Origin: Pyruvatibacter mobilis
GTDB taxonomy: Bacteria > Pseudomonadota > Alphaproteobacteria > CGMCC-115125
Direction of reading: 5' to 3'
NCBI RefSeq assembly: GCF_012848855.1
Contig: NZ_CP051630.1
Coordinates: 351,501 to 415,500 of the forward strand
DNA: 64,000 bases
The translations under genes were made by a program, and so were the position numbers. How positions within the stretch are numbered: the first letter of the stretch is position 1; the number at the start of each line of letters is the position of its first letter. This document shows, piece after piece, positions 36,487 to 46,368 of this stretch. The notes under the pieces are model-generated. The model made no database searches, was not told the origin of the DNA, and saw only the letters and a list, made by a program, of their open reading frames with translations.

Positions 36487-36963
36487 GCCGGCTCCCCGAA
36501 ACCAATGCCCGATACAGGCGCGAACGCAGATACACTGGACGGCAGGCGCGCCTGCGGGCCGGGTGGGTGACACCTGACCTTCAAGCGCCGGGGAGCAAGG
36601 AACATTTTACGAACGATGGCCCCGGGCAGCGCGATCCGCGCCGTCGATGAGGGGCACTATGGTCCGCCGCCGGTTAAGGAGGTTTTTAGAGCCGGTGCAT
36701 TGCTGGCGGTAAATGGGGGCGTGCAGTGTGCCAGACAGGGAAATTGAGCCTTATGGTAAACAAAAAATGACGGTTTGCCGGGGTGTTGCGCAAACGTGAC
36801 TCCTGTTGCTCAAGGGAACTATCTGCCGGGAATTTGGTTGCTCAGTGCAGGTCTGTGTGCGATGAGAGTCGCGGATACGCGGACTTGGTAGTTCCCGGGC
36901 GGGTCCCGGCCACCCGTCGGTTTCGGGGGGTGCGAAGGCAAATTTCGAATGACGGAGAGTGGG
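36487..36963. other. Intergenic region upstream of OmpA-type lipoprotein
   Basis: A 477-bp divergent gap. No coding sequence is supported in it. It includes short AT-rich blocks near 36670-36690 and 36760-36775 that may hold promoters for the regulator and the lipoprotein. A TTAA-N8-TTAG element at 36674-36689 has the wrong spacing for a CtrA box. I found no convincing sigma-54 promoter despite the neighbouring regulator. Confidence 0.4.
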
Positions 36964-37836
36964 ATGAACATGCTATCCCGGCTTATTGCGGTGGGGGCGT
37001 TTTTTGGTCTTGCAGGCTGCGGCCTCGGTGGGACTTTCCATGTGGAAAGCTTCCTGGACCAGGAAATTTCTGGTGACGACTTCTACTCGTGCCTCGCGGC
37101 CGAGTATCAGGATCGTGCGACTTCGGAAGTCTATGTAGACTGCGAATGGCGTCACTCGGTTCTGTTTGCAGAAAAGGGTCGCGCGGCGCTTGCCGGCGGT
37201 CCGGTTGAGCCGTTTGATCCGGCCAACGTTCCCTGGGGCCGCAAGGTCCTGGACAGCGAGCTGACGGAGCTTCAGGAAGCTCGCACGCGCCTGATGACGG
37301 CTCTGGACAATGGCGGTCGTGACGACCGCGGTTGCGCCTGCGCCAAGGCACAGCGGTACTATGACGGCTGGGTCGAGCAGGCTTCCGATAACGAACTCGG
37401 TGTTGACGGTGCCTTCTTCGGCGGTCGCGGTGGTCCGGTGCAGCCGGCGCGCGTTGCCTCTGAAAAGGTCGCCTTCTACGAAGCCATCGAAGAATGTGAA
37501 GCCGCTGCGGCCGATCAGGACTTCGTGATCTACTTCGGCTTCGACAAGTTCAACCTCACTTCCGCTGCCATGGCAGTGATCGACGAGGTTGCTGCTTACA
37601 CGAAGGAGTTCAACAACCCGACGGTTAACGTTGTGGGCCACACCGATACCTCCGGTTCGGTTGCTTACAACCAGGGCCTGTCCCAGCGTCGTGCCAATGC
37701 TGTCGCCAATGCTCTCGCCTCTCAGGGCGTGACCGTGGGCAATGTCGGCGCCGTTGGTGAGAGCGAGCCGGCTGTGCCGACCGGTGACGGTGTGCGCGAG
37801 CCGCTCAACCGCCGCGCTGTGATCGAAGTCCGCTAA
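36964..37836 (+). CDS. OmpA-family outer-membrane lipoprotein
   Basis: A 290-residue protein with lipobox GLAGC (lipidated Cys about residue 20), an unusual N-terminal domain with several cysteines (YSCLAAEYQ, VDCEWRHS, RGCACAKAQRYY) and a C-terminal OmpA-like peptidoglycan-binding domain (DFVIYFGFDKFNLTSAAM; VNVVGHTDTSGSVAYNQGLS; RREA-like NRRAVIEVR). It likely ties the outer membrane to peptidoglycan. Start ATG 36964 has GGAG upstream; ATG 36970 is possible. A terminator follows 48 bp after the stop. Confidence 0.92.
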   Translation: MNMLSRLIAVGAFFGLAGCGLGGTFHVESFLDQEISGDDFYSCLAAEYQDRATSEVYVDCEWRHSVLFAEKGRAALAGGPVEPFDPANVPWGRKVLDSELTELQEARTRLMTALDNGGRDDRGCACAKAQRYYDGWVEQASDNELGVDGAFFGGRGGPVQPARVASEKVAFYEAIEECEAAAADQDFVIYFGFDKFNLTSAAMAVIDEVAAYTKEFNNPTVNVVGHTDTSGSVAYNQGLSQRRANAVANALASQGVTVGNVGAVGESEPAVPTGDGVREPLNRRAVIEVR

Positions 37837-37884
37837 TCGGACAAGGTCAGGAGCGACTGAACCAGTCGCCCCAACGAGAATTGA

Positions 37885-37916
37885 AGGGCCCGGTGTTTCA
37901 CCGGGCCCTTTTCTTT
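37885..37916 (+). terminator. Rho-independent terminator
   Basis: GAAGGGCCCGGTG, loop TTT, CACCGGGCCC and a TTTTCTTTT tail lie just past the OmpA-type lipoprotein gene. Confidence 0.93.
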
Positions 37917-38073
37917 TGCGCCGATGGAGCCGTGCTGCCGGATGCGGCGATTGAACATTTGATTGCAGCGGCGTGACCGCCAATATCTAGCCACAGGCAT
38001 CGTGCCATGATGGCAGCTGATCGCCCGCCCATTCCGGCCTCACCGGGCCACTTACAGCATTCGAGTATCCTGC

Positions 38074-39930
38074 ATGATTGCCTCTCCAGATGGCGCCCTC
38101 TCCCTGACATCCGATACCAGCGAAGACCTTCCTGCCTGGGACCTGTCGGATCTCTATCCCGCTAGGGCTGAAGATGAAGCGGAGGGGGGATTTGCCGGCC
38201 GCGCAGCAGCGCTTGCCGATCTGGCCGTGGCGGCGGCGGAAGCCGGCCGGTTTGCGGAAGCCTATGCGGGCCGGATTGCTGACGCGCTGCCGGACCCGGC
38301 CGGCGGCGCACTGCTGGCAGAAGCGATCAAGGCCTATGAGGCGCTCGATGAACGCATGGGCCGGGTCGCCTCTTTTGCGGGGCTCATCTACGCAACGGAT
38401 ACGACGCGGCCCGCCTATGCCAAGTTCTACGGCGATGTGCAGGAGAAGCTGACGGCAATCGGCAGCACGATCCTGTTCTTTACCCTGGATATCAACCGGC
38501 TCGAGGAAGAGGCGCTTGAGAGGGCCTATGGACAGCATCCTGACCTCGCCCGATACCGCTCGTGGCTGACTGCGGCGCGGGCGTGGCGGCCCTATCAGCT
38601 CACGGATGATCTGGAGAAGCTGCTGCTTGAAAAGCGCGTGTCCGGCGCATCGGCATGGAACCGCCTGTTCGATGAAACCATGGCGGGTCTGCGCTTCGAG
38701 CTGGATGGCGAGAAGCTGGCAATCGAGCCGGCGCTGAACACGCTCAGTTCCAAGGACCCGGCCACGCGTGAGGCCGGCGGGAAGGCCCTGGCTGAAACCT
38801 TCAAGGCCTCCATCGGCACCTTCACGCTGATCACCAATACGCTGGCCAAGGACAAGGAAATCGAGGACCGCTGGCGCGGATATGAGGATGTTGCCCAGTC
38901 GCGGCACCTGTCGAACCAGGTCGAACCCGAGGTCGTGGCGGCCCTGTCGTCGGCGGTCGAATCGAAATTCGAAAGCGTGTCCCATCGGTACTACGCGTTG
39001 AAGGCGCGGATGATGGGGCAGGAACGCCTCAATTTCTGGGACCGCAATGCTCCGCTGCCTGACAGTGATGACAGGCGGCTGAGCTGGAACGAGGCGCAGC
39101 GGACCGTGCTGGATGCCTATCGGGGCTTTGCTCCGGACATGGCGGACATCGCCGGGCGCTTCTTCGGCTCCGGGTGGATCGATGCGCAGCTGCGCGCCGG
39201 GAAGTCACCGGGTGCGTTCTCGCATCCGACGGTCCCGAGCGCGCACCCTTACGTCCTTCTCAACTACCAGGGCAAATTGCGGGATGTGATGACGCTTGCC
39301 CATGAGCTCGGCCATGGCGTGCACCAGGTGCTGGCGGGACCGCAGGGGCAGTTGTTGTCTCAGACGCCGCTGACGCTTGCGGAGACGGCGTCGGTCTTCG
39401 GCGAAATGCTCACCTTCCAGGCCCTGCTCAAGCAGGCGCCGGACGCGACCGCGCGGCGCGCCATGCTGGCGTCGAAGGTCGAGGACATGATCAACACGGT
39501 CGTGCGGCAGACCGCGTTTTATATGTTCGAGCGCAAGGTTCATCTTGCCCGCCGCGAGGGCGAACTGACTGCGGAGGATCTCGGCCGCATCTGGCTCGAC
39601 GTGCAGACGCAAAGCCTGGGCCCTGCCATCACACTCAATGAGGGATATGAGACCTTCTGGTGCTACATCCCGCATTTCATTCATTCACCGTTCTACGTCT
39701 ATGCCTACGCTTTCGGTGATTGCCTGGTGAACTCGCTCTACCGTGTCTATGAGGGCGGTCATGTGGGGTTTGCCGAGGCCTATCTCGACATGTTGCGGGC
39801 GGGCGGCACCAAGCATCACTCGGACCTTCTTGCGCCCTTCGGCCTTGATGCGCGGGACCCGGCATTCTGGGCGGGTGGGCTGTCGGTCATCGAGGGACTG
39901 ATAGACGAGCTTGAAGGGCTGGTGGCCTGA
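38074..39930 (+). CDS. pepF: M3-family oligoendopeptidase F
   Basis: A 618-residue zinc metallopeptidase. The active site HELGHGVHQ (about residue 410) with a downstream glutamate (TASVFGEMLTF) is the M3 signature, and GYETFWCYIPHFIHSPFYVY is a conserved substrate-binding block. It cleaves short peptides in the cytosol. No good ribosome site precedes ATG 38074, but the family N-terminus fits. The ABC1 kinase gene begins 3 bp after its stop, so translation is likely coupled. Confidence 0.94.
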   Translation: MIASPDGALSLTSDTSEDLPAWDLSDLYPARAEDEAEGGFAGRAAALADLAVAAAEAGRFAEAYAGRIADALPDPAGGALLAEAIKAYEALDERMGRVASFAGLIYATDTTRPAYAKFYGDVQEKLTAIGSTILFFTLDINRLEEEALERAYGQHPDLARYRSWLTAARAWRPYQLTDDLEKLLLEKRVSGASAWNRLFDETMAGLRFELDGEKLAIEPALNTLSSKDPATREAGGKALAETFKASIGTFTLITNTLAKDKEIEDRWRGYEDVAQSRHLSNQVEPEVVAALSSAVESKFESVSHRYYALKARMMGQERLNFWDRNAPLPDSDDRRLSWNEAQRTVLDAYRGFAPDMADIAGRFFGSGWIDAQLRAGKSPGAFSHPTVPSAHPYVLLNYQGKLRDVMTLAHELGHGVHQVLAGPQGQLLSQTPLTLAETASVFGEMLTFQALLKQAPDATARRAMLASKVEDMINTVVRQTAFYMFERKVHLARREGELTAEDLGRIWLDVQTQSLGPAITLNEGYETFWCYIPHFIHSPFYVYAYAFGDCLVNSLYRVYEGGHVGFAEAYLDMLRAGGTKHHSDLLAPFGLDARDPAFWAGGLSVIEGLIDELEGLVA

Positions 39931-39933
39931 TCC

Positions 39934-41292
39934 ATGGCAGATGGTCCGAAGACGGAAGAAAACAGACTCAGCGGCCGGGCGCGGCGCTATGCCCGCGTCG
40001 GCGGGGGTGTCGGTGGCATTGCCGCGAAGATGGCCGGTGCGCGGCTATTCGGGCTCGAGATCGATGATGCCAAGGTCGCAGCGGAGCTGAAGGACGCGCT
40101 TGGCGGCATGAAGGGGCCGATCATGAAAGTGGCCCAGATGCTGGCCACGATCCCCGATGTGCTGCCGGAAGACTATGCCATGGAGCTTGCGCAGCTTCAG
40201 GCAAATGCGCCGCCCATGGGATGGCCGTTCGTGAAGCGGCGCATGGCCTCGGAGCTCGGCGCTGGATGGCAGAAGAAGTTCGGCTCGTTCGAGCGCGATG
40301 CAGCGGCGGCGGCCTCGCTGGGGCAGGTGCATCGGGCGGTGACCCATGATGGTGTGCCGGTGGCTTGCAAGCTGCAATATCCGGACATGCAGTCGGCCGT
40401 TGAAGCCGACCTCACCCAGCTGGAAGTGGTTTTCGCCATTCAGCGGCGGGTGGACGGGTTCATCGATACACGGCAGATGGCCAATGAGATCGGTGCGCGG
40501 CTGCGGGAGGAACTGGATTACACGCTTGAGGCGCGGCATATCGGGCTCTACCAGGACATGCTGGCTGATGATGCCACCATTCGTGTGCCTGAGGTGATTG
40601 ATGATCTGTCGACCAAACGGCTGCTGACCATGACCTGGCTCGACGGTGCGCCGCTGCTTGATTTCCGGCAGGCGCCGCTTGAGGTGCGCAATGACATCGC
40701 CAGCGCAATGTTTCGCGCGTGGTGGCACCCGTTCAGCCATTTCGGCGCAATCCATGGGGACCCGCATCTCGGCAATTACACGGTGCGGGAAGACCACGGC
40801 ATCAATCTGCTGGACTATGGCTGCATCCGGAAGTTCCCGCCTGCCTTTGTGGCCGGCGTGGTCGAGCTTTATCGGGGGCTGCAGACCGACGACCGCGACA
40901 GGGTGGTGGCTGCCTATGAGAGCTGGGGGTTTGAGAACCTCACCAACGACCTTGTGGACATCCTCAACATCTGGGCGACCTTCATCTACGGCCCGTTGCT
41001 GGACGACCGGGTGCGCACGATCGCGGACGGGATTTCGCCCGGCAAATATGGCCGGCAGGAGGCTGCGAAGGTCCATGCAGCGCTCAAGTCCCATGGCCCG
41101 GTAACGCCGCCCAAGGAGTTCGTCTTCATGGACCGGGCGGCCGTTGGGCTTGGGGGCGTGTTCCTGCATCTGGCCGCGGAGTTGAATTTCCACGACCTGT
41201 TCAACGCTGAAATCGACAAGTTCAATATTGAGGATCTTGCTGCCCGGCAGTTGGAAGCGCTCGAGGCAAATGGGCTAGAGTTGGCGCCCTGA
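39934..41292 (+). CDS. ABC1/UbiB-family atypical kinase
   Basis: A 452-residue protein with the ABC1 pattern: an N-terminal helix carrying KVAQ where the family motif is KxGQ, the alanine-rich loop AAAASLGQVHRA, lysine in VACKLQYPDM, catalytic block IHGDPHLGNYTV and LLDYGCIRKF in place of DFG. COQ8/UbiB relatives support ubiquinone synthesis through ATPase activity on membrane lipids. There is no visible C-terminal membrane anchor. It is coupled to pepF and followed 43 bp later by a thioesterase gene. Confidence 0.92.
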   Translation: MADGPKTEENRLSGRARRYARVGGGVGGIAAKMAGARLFGLEIDDAKVAAELKDALGGMKGPIMKVAQMLATIPDVLPEDYAMELAQLQANAPPMGWPFVKRRMASELGAGWQKKFGSFERDAAAAASLGQVHRAVTHDGVPVACKLQYPDMQSAVEADLTQLEVVFAIQRRVDGFIDTRQMANEIGARLREELDYTLEARHIGLYQDMLADDATIRVPEVIDDLSTKRLLTMTWLDGAPLLDFRQAPLEVRNDIASAMFRAWWHPFSHFGAIHGDPHLGNYTVREDHGINLLDYGCIRKFPPAFVAGVVELYRGLQTDDRDRVVAAYESWGFENLTNDLVDILNIWATFIYGPLLDDRVRTIADGISPGKYGRQEAAKVHAALKSHGPVTPPKEFVFMDRAAVGLGGVFLHLAAELNFHDLFNAEIDKFNIEDLAARQLEALEANGLELAP

Positions 41293-41335
41293 TTCACGGC
41301 GGGGCTCAATGCCACGCCATGCCGAGAGAGATGAG

Positions 41336-41836
41336 ATGCCTGACAGTGTTGCACCCGAAACCGGTGTACCGGCGGATTTCGAGGTCACGACCTGGCGGGG
41401 CGGCTTCGGCAACCAGGTGGGGCCCATCTATCAGCGGTTCAGCGCCGACGGTACCTGGGCGCGAGGATTTCTCGTTACCGACAAGCACACGAACGGCTTC
41501 CAGAACTGCCATGGCGGCATGCTGATGGCCTTTGCGGACATGGCCTTCGGGTCAGTCGTGACCTACGAGCTGCACCGGTTCTGGGTGACGGTGCGGCTGG
41601 TGACTGATTTTGTCTCGTCGGCGCAGCTTGGCGAGTTCGTGCAGGGCAACGCGGTGATTACCGGCACCGAGGACGATTTCGTGACCGTACGCGGCCATAT
41701 CTGGACGGGTGGAAACAGCCCCCAGATGGCAGGCGCGCGCACCATCATGACCGGCACGGGGCTGTTCAAAATGCTGGGGGAACGGCCGGGTCAATCACCT
41801 CTGGACGTACAAGCGAAACCGCAAAAAGCGTTGTAA
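41336..41836 (+). CDS. PaaI-type hotdog thioesterase
   Basis: A 166-residue hotdog-fold protein with HTNGFQNCHGGMLMAFADMA (the HGG loop and long helix of the PaaI class) and later TVRLVTDFVSSAQLGEFVQG. It likely hydrolyses acyl- or aryl-CoA thioesters. The start is uncertain between 41309 and 41336; GAGAG lies before the latter. It follows the ABC1 kinase on the same strand. Confidence 0.88.
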   Translation: MPDSVAPETGVPADFEVTTWRGGFGNQVGPIYQRFSADGTWARGFLVTDKHTNGFQNCHGGMLMAFADMAFGSVVTYELHRFWVTVRLVTDFVSSAQLGEFVQGNAVITGTEDDFVTVRGHIWTGGNSPQMAGARTIMTGTGLFKMLGERPGQSPLDVQAKPQKAL

Positions 41837-41932
41837 GACGGCTGCTTGCCCGCGAGGGCGCTTGCCGCCTATAGTCCGCGTCAACTTTACGCATCCTTAG
41901 CAATTGGCAACACCAAGAAGGAGATTGCGCGC

Positions 41933-42094
41933 ATGTCTGAAGGCAAGGTTGAAGCCTTTGAAGTAGAGCGCTGGGGCAAGGAGATGGACCCGGAGGAACA
42001 TCTGGGCACGTGGGATGGCTTCATGGCCCTCACCAAGTACGGCACGATTGCCGTCGTCCTGATCCTTGTCTTCATGGGCATTTTCCTGCTCTAG
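41933..42094 (+). CDS. aa3-type cytochrome c oxidase subunit IV
   Basis: A 53-residue protein with a charged N-terminus (KVEAFEVERWGKEMDPEEHL), then TWDGFMALTKYG and a single C-terminal membrane helix (TIAVVLILVFMGIFLL). This is the small extra subunit of bacterial aa3 oxidases. AAGGAG lies before ATG 41933. It precedes the pnt operon by 160 bp, as often seen in alphaproteobacteria, and is away from the main oxidase genes. Confidence 0.88.
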   Translation: MSEGKVEAFEVERWGKEMDPEEHLGTWDGFMALTKYGTIAVVLILVFMGIFLL

Positions 42095-42254
42095 CGGCAG
42101 AAAAAACCGGGGCAGGGGTGCCGGCCGGGCCGACAGGGCGCGGACGGTGGACATGATCATTTCTCCTGCCCTGAAAAACGGCTCAAGGGGTCCCGCAGCC
42201 GCCATGCGGTCTAGCGGGGCTGAACGAAAGCCCCATCCAACAGGGCGGAGAAAT

Positions 42255-43384
<1,130 letters not shown>

Positions 43385-43385
<1 letters not shown>

Positions 43386-43702
43386 TGGAAGCCGCAGCTA
43401 TCGATCCCTTTATCTTCCGGCTCTCGATTTTCGTGCTCGCGATTTTCGTCGGCTACTACGTTGTGTGGAGCGTGACGCCTGCCCTGCATACGCCGCTGAT
43501 GTCGGTGACCAACGCCGTGTCGTCGGTGATCATCGTTGGTGCGCTCATCGCCGTGGCTGTCGATCTCGGCAGCAGCGAAACCGCCGGCATGTCGCGCTGG
43601 CTCGGACTTGGCGGTGTGGTGCTTGCGAGCGTCAACATCTTTGGCGGGTTCCTCGTCACCCAGCGCATGCTGGCCATGTACAAGAAAAAAGACCGGAAAT
43701 AG
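43385..43702 (+). CDS. pntAb: NAD(P) transhydrogenase alpha subunit, part 2
   Basis: A 105-residue membrane subunit with three hydrophobic segments (IFRLSIFVLAIFVGYYVVW; SSVIIVGALIAVAV; LGLGGVVLASVNIFGGFLV) that completes the proton channel with PntB. A separate gene for this part is the usual state in alphaproteobacteria. It overlaps pntAa by one base and precedes pntB by 14 bp. Confidence 0.96.
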
Positions 43703-43716
43703 GGGGCCGCTGAATC

Positions 43717-45123
43717 ATGTCTGCAAACCTCGCAGCGCTCGCCTATCTTGCATCGGGCGTGCTTTTCATCATGGCGCTTCGCGGGCTTTCAAGCCCCGAA
43801 ACGTCCCGCCAGGGTAACCTCTTCGGCATGGTCGGCATGGCCATTGCCGTGGGGACGACCCTCATCCGTCAGGACATCACCGATCCCACCGTGTGGACCT
43901 TCATCGCCGTGGGCGTGATCATCGGCGGCGGCATTGGTGCCATCATCGCCAACCGCATCGCCATGACGGCGATGCCGCAGCTGGTGGCCGCGTTCCACTC
44001 GCTGGTTGGTCTGGCCGCCGTGCTTGTCGCCTGGGCGGCTTTCATGTCGCCGGAAGCCTTCGGCATCGGTGTGGCCGGCAACATCAAGATGGCGTCGATC
44101 ATCGAGATGGGGCTGGGTGTGGCCATTGGTGCCATCACCTTCTCGGGCTCGGTCATCGCCTTTGCCAAGCTGCAGGGCACGATGTCCGGTGCGCCGATCA
44201 TCCTGCCGGGCCGTCACCTGATCAACATCCTGCTGGCTGCCGCCATTATTGGTGGTGTGGTGTGGCTGTGCATCGATCCGGCCAACCAGACGATCGAGGC
44301 CTTCCTGATCATCACGGCGCTCTCCTTCGTCATCGGTTTCCTGCTGATCATCCCGATCGGCGGGGCGGACATGCCGGTGGTGGTGTCGATGCTCAACTCG
44401 TATTCGGGCTGGGCCGCGGCGGCGCTGGGCTTCACGCTGGAGAACACCGCGCTGATCATCACCGGTGCGCTTGTTGGTTCGTCGGGTGCGATCCTGTCCT
44501 ACATCATGTGTAAGGGCATGAACCGCTCCTTCATCTCGGTGATCCTTGGCGGCTTTGGCGGCGAGACGGCTACTGCTTCCGGCGAGGTCGAAACCCGTCC
44601 GGTGAAGCAGGGCTCGGCTGATGACGCTGCCTTCATCATGAAGAATGCCGGCACCGTCATCATCGTGCCGGGCTATGGCATGGCCGTGGCGCAGGCCCAG
44701 CACGCGCTGCGTGAAATGGCCGACATGCTGAAGGCCGAAGGTGTGGACGTGAAGTACGCGATCCACCCGGTGGCCGGCCGCATGCCGGGGCACATGAACG
44801 TGCTGCTGGCTGAAGCCAATGTGCCGTATGACGAAGTGTTCGAGCTTGAGGACATCAACTCGGAGTTCTCGCAGGCGGACGTTGCCTTCGTGATCGGCGC
44901 CAATGATGTGACCAACCCGTCCGCGAAGACGGATCCGGCCAGCCCGATTTTCGGGATGCCGATTCTCGACGTGGAAAAGGCGGGCACGGTGCTGTTCATC
45001 AAGCGCGGCATGGGTTCCGGCTATGCCGGTGTGGAGAACGAGTTGTTCTTCCGCGACAACACGATGATGCTGTTCTCGGACGCCAAGAAGATGGTGGAAG
45101 AGATTGTGAAGGGTCTCGGCTAA
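43717..45123 (+). CDS. pntB: NAD(P) transhydrogenase beta subunit
   Basis: A 468-residue subunit with about nine membrane helices in the N-terminal 270 residues and a C-terminal NADP(H)-binding domain (VIIVPGYGMAVAQAQHALRE; IHPVAGRMPGHMNVLLAEA; GANDVTNPSAK). With PntAa and PntAb it makes NADPH at the expense of the proton gradient. A strong terminator follows 27 bp downstream. Confidence 0.97.
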   Translation: MSANLAALAYLASGVLFIMALRGLSSPETSRQGNLFGMVGMAIAVGTTLIRQDITDPTVWTFIAVGVIIGGGIGAIIANRIAMTAMPQLVAAFHSLVGLAAVLVAWAAFMSPEAFGIGVAGNIKMASIIEMGLGVAIGAITFSGSVIAFAKLQGTMSGAPIILPGRHLINILLAAAIIGGVVWLCIDPANQTIEAFLIITALSFVIGFLLIIPIGGADMPVVVSMLNSYSGWAAAALGFTLENTALIITGALVGSSGAILSYIMCKGMNRSFISVILGGFGGETATASGEVETRPVKQGSADDAAFIMKNAGTVIIVPGYGMAVAQAQHALREMADMLKAEGVDVKYAIHPVAGRMPGHMNVLLAEANVPYDEVFELEDINSEFSQADVAFVIGANDVTNPSAKTDPASPIFGMPILDVEKAGTVLFIKRGMGSGYAGVENELFFRDNTMMLFSDAKKMVEEIVKGLG

Positions 45124-45149
45124 GCGCCACCCCGCAGCATCACCCAATC

Positions 45150-45184
45150 AAGGCCGGAGCCATTGCGCGCTCCGGCCTTTTTTG
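45150..45184 (+). terminator. Rho-independent terminator of the pnt operon
   Basis: AAGGCCGGAGC, an 8-9 nt loop, GCTCCGGCCTT and a seven-T tail lie 27 bp after the pntB stop. Confidence 0.94.
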
Positions 45185-45232
45185 TTGGCTGATGGCTTGT
45201 CCAAGGTCCGTGGGGCAGGCACGTGGCGCAAC

Positions 45233-45266
45233 AAAAAACGCCCCCGGAAAACCGGAGGCGTTTTTC
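45233..45266 (-). terminator. Rho-independent terminator of rpsU
   Basis: On the minus strand, AAAAACGCCTCCGG, loop TTTT, CCGGGGGCGTTTTTT lies directly downstream of rpsU. The A-run on the far side may also allow it to work in the other direction. Confidence 0.9.
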
Positions 45267-45291
45267 TGTGTCGGTAGGTGCGAAACGCGAT

Positions 45292-45519
45292 TTAGCGCTT
45301 GCGGCCCTTCTTCGGCAGAAGGCCTTCGCGCTGAGCGCGCTTGCGAGCCAGCTTGCGGGCGCGGCGGACGGCCTCGGCCTTCTCGCGGGCACGCTTCTCA
45401 GACGGCTTTTCGTAGTAGTTCCGCAGCTTCATCTCGCGGAAGACACCTTCGCGCTGAAGCTTCTTCTTGAGCGCCCGGAGGGCTTGATCAACATTGTTGT
45501 CGCGGACCAGTACTTGCAC
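45292..45519 (-). CDS. rpsU: 30S ribosomal protein S21
   Basis: A 75-residue, very basic protein: [20 protein letters not shown], then [19 protein letters not shown] and a Lys/Arg tail ending LLPKKGRKR. This is the S21 family at normal length. The start is GTG (45519) with AGGGAG eight bases upstream; the longer in-frame reading (to 45654) has no family match. It acts near the anti-Shine-Dalgarno end of 16S rRNA. It is divergent from def. Confidence 0.95.
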   Translation of the reverse strand: MQVLVRDNNVDQALRALKKKLQREGVFREMKLRNYYEKPSEKRAREKAEAVRRARKLARKRAQREGLLPKKGRKR

Positions 45520-45783
45520 GCAATCAGCTCCCTTCGAGCTAAAAAGTTGACCCCAGCGCGCCAGATTGAGCTGCGCAAATGGGTATGAATCGGTTTGGAT
45601 TTGACGGTTTCCGGCGGAAAACGCGGCGCTCTGCCCACATGGCAAAGCGCGCAAAAACCATGGCCGGATATGCCGTCAGGCATTCCAGAGGGCCGGTGTG
45701 TACCAAATGAACACCGGCTTGTCCACCTTATGTCGCAGAAGTGACGGGTTTTCCGCGCGCTCAGGGCAGTCCATATAGGAGCT

Positions 45784-46368
45784 ATGAGCATTCTCAAGAT
45801 TGCCCGTATGGGTCACCCGGTGCTGGTGCAAAAGGCGAAGGCCGTGGACGATCCCACGAGGCCGGAAATCCGCCAGCTTGTGGCCGACATGGTGGAAACC
45901 ATGATTGATGCCAATGGGGCCGGGCTCGCCGCACCGCAGGTGCATGTGCCGTTGCGGGTGGTGGTCTTTCAGGCGCCGCCTGAGCGGGTGCCGGTGGAGG
46001 TGGAGGCCCAAGACGGTGCTGCTGAGGAAGCCTTTGACCACACGGCTCCGCTGACGGTGCTGATCAATCCGGAGATCGAGGTTCTGACCGAGGACCGGGC
46101 CTATGGGTGGGAGGGGTGCCTGTCGGTGCCCGGACTGCGCGGATTGGTGCCGCGGCCGACCCATATCCGCTACACAGGTCTGGACCTCAGTGGCGACCGT
46201 ATAGAAAGGGAGGCGCGCGGTTTTCATGCCCGCGTGACCTGCCATGAATGTGACCATCTGGAAGGAATTCTTTATCCCCAGCGGATGGATAATCTGCAGG
46301 ACCTGATTTTCGAGACCGAGGCGCGCCATTGGGGCAGCGCCCGCCCGTCGGAAGCGGAGACTGCCTGA
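45784..46368 (+). CDS. def: Peptide deformylase
   Basis: A 194-residue metalloenzyme with all three family motifs: GAGLAAPQ (about 45-52), EGCLSVPG (about 116-123) and the metal site CHECDHLEG (about 158-166). It removes the formyl group from nascent peptides. Its stop codon shares one base with the following COQ9-family start (TGATG), so translation is coupled. AGGAG is unusually close, only two bases before the ATG. Confidence 0.95.
   Translation: MSILKIARMGHPVLVQKAKAVDDPTRPEIRQLVADMVETMIDANGAGLAAPQVHVPLRVVVFQAPPERVPVEVEAQDGAAEEAFDHTAPLTVLINPEIEVLTEDRAYGWEGCLSVPGLRGLVPRPTHIRYTGLDLSGDRIEREARGFHARVTCHECDHLEGILYPQRMDNLQDLIFETEARHWGSARPSEAETA

Noticed and set aside
36674-36689. CtrA box upstream of the OmpA-type lipoprotein
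   Set aside because: The half-sites TTAA and TTAG are separated by eight bases, not seven.
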